Shown: in pieces, positions 58,933 to 64,000 of the stretch
Numbering within the stretch: position 1 is the stretch's first letter
How the letters are laid out: each line of letters opens with the position of its first letter
Assembly: GCA_964521715.1 (NCBI GenBank)
Contig: CAZFSS010000002.1
Span: 1-64,000, forward strand
Direction of reading: 5' to 3'
DNA: 64,000 nucleotides
Source: DAOVRD01 sp964521715
Lineage (GTDB): Bacteria > Planctomycetota > Brocadiia > SM23-32
Made by a program: the position numbers and the translations under genes
The notes under the pieces: generated by a model
What the model saw: only the letters and a program-made list of their open reading frames with translations
The model's database searches: none
What the model was told of the DNA's origin: nothing

Positions 58933-60252
58933 CTACGCAAAGGACGGAAGCCACTGCGCCTGCGCCTCGAAGAGCCGGTCCACCATCTCGCGGATCTGCG
59001 GCAGCGTGCAGATGGCGCCGGCCAGCGGGTCCATGGCGACGGCGGCATAGGCCAGATCCCTGTCGCCCGCCAGGCCGGCTCGCACGGTCAGCTCGTGCAC
59101 GTTGACGCAGGCGCGGTTGACGGCCGCGCAGGCCGGCGGAAGCTCGCCAATGACGGTCGGCTGGACGCCGTTCCTGTCCACCAGGCAGGGGACCTCCACG
59201 GCGCAGCCCCGGGGCAGGTTGGTGATGATCCCGTCGTTCCTGACCGATCCGTGGATGACGGACGGCTCGCCGGTCACCATGCTGCGGATGATGTAACTGC
59301 CGTATTCGTGTCCGGGCTTGAGGCCGCGCTCCCTCGCGTCCGCCAGGAATCGCGCGTTCTGCCCCTCCTCGTCGTGGTCGCAGCATATCTCGTAGTAGTC
59401 CCAGCGGCGCGGCAGGCATTCCAGCACCGCCTGCGGATCCTTGCGGAACCACGGCACGTACTCCGAGCCGTGATGGCTGGACTCAGAGTGGAAGTAGCCC
59501 GTCAGGCGCGTCAGCTCGGCGCGGACGGCCTCGTTGCCTCCGGCGTACAGGTCGTCGCTCCTGTCGCCTTCGTCCTTGCCCAGGAGGTACCTGTCTATGA
59601 CCTTGCGCCGGATCTCGGGGACGAGGTCCCGGCCGTCATGCTCGAACTGGATGAACCACGCCTGGTGGTTGACGCCGGCGGCCCGATAGTTGCACTCCTG
59701 GATGGGCACGCCGAGGATGCCGGCCAGCAACGCGGACGTCCCCTGCACGCTGTGGCAGAGCCCCACCACGTCCACGCCCAGTTCGTAAGTGGCCCACGTG
59801 TTGATGGCCATCGGGTTGGCGTAGTTAAGCACCAGCGCGTCGGGGCAGAGCTCAAGCACGTCCGCGCAGAAGCCTTTGAGCGCCTCGATGGTCCTCAGGC
59901 CCCGGAACACCCCGCCAGGCCCGAGCGTGTCGCCCACAGGCTGGTCGACCCCGTACCGTCGGGGTATCTCCACGTCCGTGCGGAAGGCCTCCAGGCCCCC
60001 CACCTGCCAGGCGACGACAACGAAGTGCGCGCCGTCCAGCGACTCCCTGCGATCCGTCGTGGCCTCGATCGTCGTCGGGAGCTTGAACTCCTCGATGAGG
60101 GCGCGGGCGCCCTTCGAGGTGCGGGCCAGGCGGTCGGGAGCGATGTCCATCAGCGAGATCGTGCAGTCCCGCAGCGCCTCGAAAGAGCAGACGTCCCGGA
60201 TGATCGTGAGCGGGAAGACGAACCCGCCGGCCCCGATAATGGATATCTTCAT
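58933..60252 (-). CDS. Glycoside hydrolase family 4 (alpha-galactosidase-like)
   Basis: A 439-residue NAD- and Mn-dependent glycosidase of family 4. IIGAGGFVFPLTI is the NAD-binding loop, YANPM follows the second nucleotide strand, and CHSVQGT plus AAGVNHQAWF supply the Cys and His metal ligands. Length fits MelA/LplD-type members. GH4 enzymes work in the cytoplasm, oxidising C3 of the sugar before elimination. Alpha-galactosidase or alpha-galacturonidase activity are the main options. Start at 60252; the upstream frame is unlike the family. Confidence 0.9.
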   Translation of the reverse strand: MKISIIGAGGFVFPLTIIRDVCSFEALRDCTISLMDIAPDRLARTSKGARALIEEFKLPTTIEATTDRRESLDGAHFVVVAWQVGGLEAFRTDVEIPRRYGVDQPVGDTLGPGGVFRGLRTIEALKGFCADVLELCPDALVLNYANPMAINTWATYELGVDVVGLCHSVQGTSALLAGILGVPIQECNYRAAGVNHQAWFIQFEHDGRDLVPEIRRKVIDRYLLGKDEGDRSDDLYAGGNEAVRAELTRLTGYFHSESSHHGSEYVPWFRKDPQAVLECLPRRWDYYEICCDHDEEGQNARFLADARERGLKPGHEYGSYIIRSMVTGEPSVIHGSVRNDGIITNLPRGCAVEVPCLVDRNGVQPTVIGELPPACAAVNRACVNVHELTVRAGLAGDRDLAYAAVAMDPLAGAICTLPQIREMVDRLFEAQAQWLPSFA

Positions 60253-60321
60253 GTCTCTGCGCTCCGCTGAAGGATGAAGGCCGCGTCCCGCCGCCGGTCC
60301 GGTTGGGTGAGCGGGAGGGCG

Positions 60322-60350
60322 ATGGTAACTGCGAGCCCGAGGGGAGTCAA
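60322..60350 (-). promoter_or_regulatory. Promoter of the GH4 gene
   Basis: TTGACT (60345-60350), 17 bases, TACCAT (60322-60327), reading leftward, about 75 bases before the start. Confidence 0.55.
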
Positions 60351-60395
60351 GAACCGCCCCCAGGCGTCGCCGGGGCCCCGCGCACGCCCGCCGTG

Positions 60396-60424
60396 TTGAT
60401 CCCCCCGGAGCGGACGGGTAGAAT
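60396..60424 (+). promoter_or_regulatory. Promoter of the DUF1570-comEA-uvrB genes
   Basis: TTGATC (60396-60401), 17 bases, TAGAAT (60419-60424), about 60 bases before the start at 60485. Confidence 0.55.
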
Positions 60425-60484
60425 GGATAATGGCGGTTTGTGGCGATGAGCTGACTGCGTCCCTGAACGCTTAACTCCTCACTG

Positions 60485-61765
60485 ATGCGACAGATACGCC
60501 CATCGAGCAAGACGCTTCGCACCGTGCTTTGCGCGGCTCTTGGCGCCGCGCTGCTGGCCCTGCTCTGCACGGGCGCGGCGGGCGCACGCCCGGAGCTTTT
60601 CACGGAACAGACGGAGCACTACTCCATCGAGACGGACGTCAGCCCCGAGTTCGCCCACCTGGTGGGGGCGCACATGGAGGAGATATTCAAGGAATACTCG
60701 CGCCGTTTCGGCAACTACGGGCAGATGAAGCTCAGGTTCCGGGTGGCGGTCTTCGACGACGAGGAGGAGTACTGGCGCGTGGCCCCGCCGCAGGTGAAGG
60801 GCTCGACGGGCGTCTTCGTCGCCTACGACCAACTCCTGGCAGCGCACAGGCACGGGCGGACGACGGAGGAGGTGCTGCGCACCCTCTACCACGAGGGGTT
60901 CCACCAGTTCATGTACAGCCTCGTCTCGCAGAAGTGCCCCATCTGGCTCAACGAGGGACTGGCCGAGTACTTCTCCGAGGCCACGTGGAACGGGGACGGC
61001 TTCACGACCGGCCAGGTGCCCACGCTGCGCCTTCACACGGTGCAGAGCGCCATCGCGCGGGGGAACTACATCCCCCTGGCCGAGCTATTCAGCATGGGTT
61101 CCGGCAGGTGGCTTCAGAACGTGAGCACCGACAGCCATCGGGCCGACCTGCACTACTCGCAGGCATGGTCGGTCGCCCAGTTCGTCATCCACGCCGAGGG
61201 CGGGCGTTACGCCGGCATGCTCGACCGGTTCCTGAAAGAGCTGTCCGAGCGGGAGGACGAGGCCGAAGCGTTCCGCGTCAGCTTCGGGACGGACGTGCAG
61301 GCATTCGAGAGGGCATGGGCCCAGTACGTCATGTCGCTGAGGCCGAGCCCCAAGTTCCGCTGCCGGGACAACATGGAGGCGTTGATGCTGCTGGCCAGCC
61401 TCGTCTACGAGGACCCGCGCGAGTTCAACAGCGTGTCCGACCTGCGCGACCGCCTTGTGCACAACCCGCGCTACGGCTGGCAGATCACCCGGGCCACGGG
61501 AGAAACGCTGACGTGGAACCAGGCCGAGGAGGTGGCAAAGCTGTTCCGCTGCCCCTATCATGAGGAGACTGGGATCAGCTACGTCGTCGTGCGGGACACG
61601 GCCACGCAGATGCCGATGCTGGTCTGTAACCATCACCCGGGCGTCATTATGAAGGCTTACTACAGGCCCAGGGAGTCCGGCGCCCTTGCCGTAACGGTGG
61701 AGGAGCAAGTGCGGGACACGGTCCCGGACGACCTGAGACAGGCCATCATGGACGCCAGCGACTAG
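60485..61765 (+). CDS. Secreted DUF1570-type zinc metallopeptidase
   Basis: A 426-residue exported protein. After a signal peptide it has LYHEGFHQF near residue 138 (HExxH) and, about 20 residues later, WLNEGLAEYFS, giving the third zinc ligand Glu of a gluzincin. This matches the DUF1570 peptidase-like family common in planctomycetes. The C-terminal 150 residues form an additional domain of unknown type. A housekeeping-type promoter precedes it. The substrate is unknown. Confidence 0.8.
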   Translation: MRQIRPSSKTLRTVLCAALGAALLALLCTGAAGARPELFTEQTEHYSIETDVSPEFAHLVGAHMEEIFKEYSRRFGNYGQMKLRFRVAVFDDEEEYWRVAPPQVKGSTGVFVAYDQLLAAHRHGRTTEEVLRTLYHEGFHQFMYSLVSQKCPIWLNEGLAEYFSEATWNGDGFTTGQVPTLRLHTVQSAIARGNYIPLAELFSMGSGRWLQNVSTDSHRADLHYSQAWSVAQFVIHAEGGRYAGMLDRFLKELSEREDEAEAFRVSFGTDVQAFERAWAQYVMSLRPSPKFRCRDNMEALMLLASLVYEDPREFNSVSDLRDRLVHNPRYGWQITRATGETLTWNQAEEVAKLFRCPYHEETGISYVVVRDTATQMPMLVCNHHPGVIMKAYYRPRESGALAVTVEEQVRDTVPDDLRQAIMDASD

Positions 61766-61783
61766 GCAGGAGCCCCGGCGGTA

Positions 61784-62188
61784 ATGGACCGGCGACCCAT
61801 CACGGGGACGCGTTGGTTTGCCCTCTCCGGCAGGGAGCTGCTGATGCTCGCCGCAGGTATCGGAGCGCTCCTGCTGGCCATCGGCCTCGCGCAGGCGCTT
61901 CAGGCCGTCGGCCGAAGGGGCACGACAAAGATCGTGGAAAGGGGCGACGCCCTGCCGATGCCGACCAGGCTGAACGTCAACACGGCGCCGGGCTACGAAC
62001 TCGAGATGCTGCCGGGAATCGGACCCAAGACGGCTCAAGCCATCGTCCAATACCGGGAGGAGCACGGACCGTTCGCCTCGCTGGAGGCCCTGGCCGACGT
62101 GCCCGGCATAGGGGAGCAGACAATCGAGGCGATCCGGCCGCACGCCATGTGCGCGCCGCCGCAGGCCGACTCGGAAGGCACCGACTGA
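61784..62188 (+). CDS. ComEA-like helix-hairpin-helix protein
   Basis: A 134-residue protein with an N-terminal membrane helix (about 18-40) and two C-terminal helix-hairpin-helix units: LNVNTAPGYELEMLPGIGPK and ALADVPGIGEQTIEAI. That is the ComEA/T2SK pattern, which binds DNA at the outer face of the inner membrane. With the retractable type IV pili encoded here, DNA uptake is plausible but unproven. uvrB starts two bases after its stop codon. Confidence 0.85.
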   Translation: MDRRPITGTRWFALSGRELLMLAAGIGALLLAIGLAQALQAVGRRGTTKIVERGDALPMPTRLNVNTAPGYELEMLPGIGPKTAQAIVQYREEHGPFASLEALADVPGIGEQTIEAIRPHAMCAPPQADSEGTD

Positions 62189-62189
62189 C

Positions 62190-64000
<1,811 letters not shown>

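Overview
The window is one 64 kb stretch of a high-GC chromosome (about two thirds G+C by eye). It is densely packed and carries about 57 protein genes, the last one cut by the window edge. I see no rRNA, tRNA, CRISPR array, prophage or complete insertion sequence. The gene content suggests a Gram-negative anaerobic heterotroph that lives on plant or algal polysaccharide. The signs are a PilMNOPQ secretin-type pilus, a lipoprotein-rich envelope, several Gfo/Idh/MocA oxidoreductases and sugar epimerases, GH9 and GH4 glycosidases, DUF1570- and DUF2092-type proteins, a Mo/W formate dehydrogenase and a Re-type citrate synthase. Together they resemble the Planctomycetota/Lentisphaerota (PVC) group or similar uncultivated lineages. 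That placement is inference; no rRNA is present to test it.

Layout. 1-5.6 kb: a PIG-L deacetylase diverges from a Gfo/Idh oxidoreductase; then uppP with a CPBP protease, and a coiled-coil lipoprotein with half an FGE-sulfatase domain. 5.6-14.7 kb: two diverging operons for sugar-acid breakdown. The leftward one holds a GH9 hydrolase, an enolase-superfamily dehydratase, a KDG-type kinase, a KDPG-type aldolase and a lactonase. The rightward one holds an SDR dehydrogenase and galactonate dehydratase. Between them a strong promoter precedes a 154-nt sequence that folds into a long nested hairpin, the best candidate here for an undescribed RNA. 14.8-27.7 kb: one tightly overlapping operon of 15 annotated genes plus a 19-codon frame behind a near-consensus promoter. 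It encodes formate dehydrogenase (three subunits), molybdopterin cofactor synthesis (mobA, a MobB/ModE-like fusion, moeA, a compact moaA, moaC, a MOSC-Mog fusion), fdhD and a WtpABC oxyanion transporter. A 56-bp tandem duplication at the fdhA/beta-subunit junction created the 19-codon frame.

27.7-33.1 kb: a leftward sugar operon (Gfo/Idh, epimerase, ROK kinase, deoC, secreted glycosidase-like protein). 33.1-33.5 kb: a gap with a 101-bp element that has perfect 13-bp terminal inverted repeats, then the glnS promoter and glnS. 35.3-47.5 kb: type IV pilus genes. A leftward set (pilB, pilT, pilC, the major pilin behind its own promoter, three minor pilins, one carrying a LamG-like domain, and an HExxH membrane protein) diverges from a rightward pilMNOPQ operon. 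47.7-51.4 kb: a lipoprotein, then a Re-citrate synthase cotranscribed with a regulator that has three HTH domains. 51.6-64 kb: another epimerase and Gfo/Idh pair, a DUF2092 protein that appears to have lost a redoxin domain, a six-PAS GGDEF protein, a GH4 glycosidase, a DUF1570-like protease, a ComEA-like protein and the start of uvrB.

Promoters resemble the housekeeping consensus (TTGACA/TTGACT, 17 or 18 nt, TANNNT) and sit between most diverging gene pairs. Start codons were chosen from ribosome binding sites and from the repeated ATGA/GTGA stop-start overlaps.
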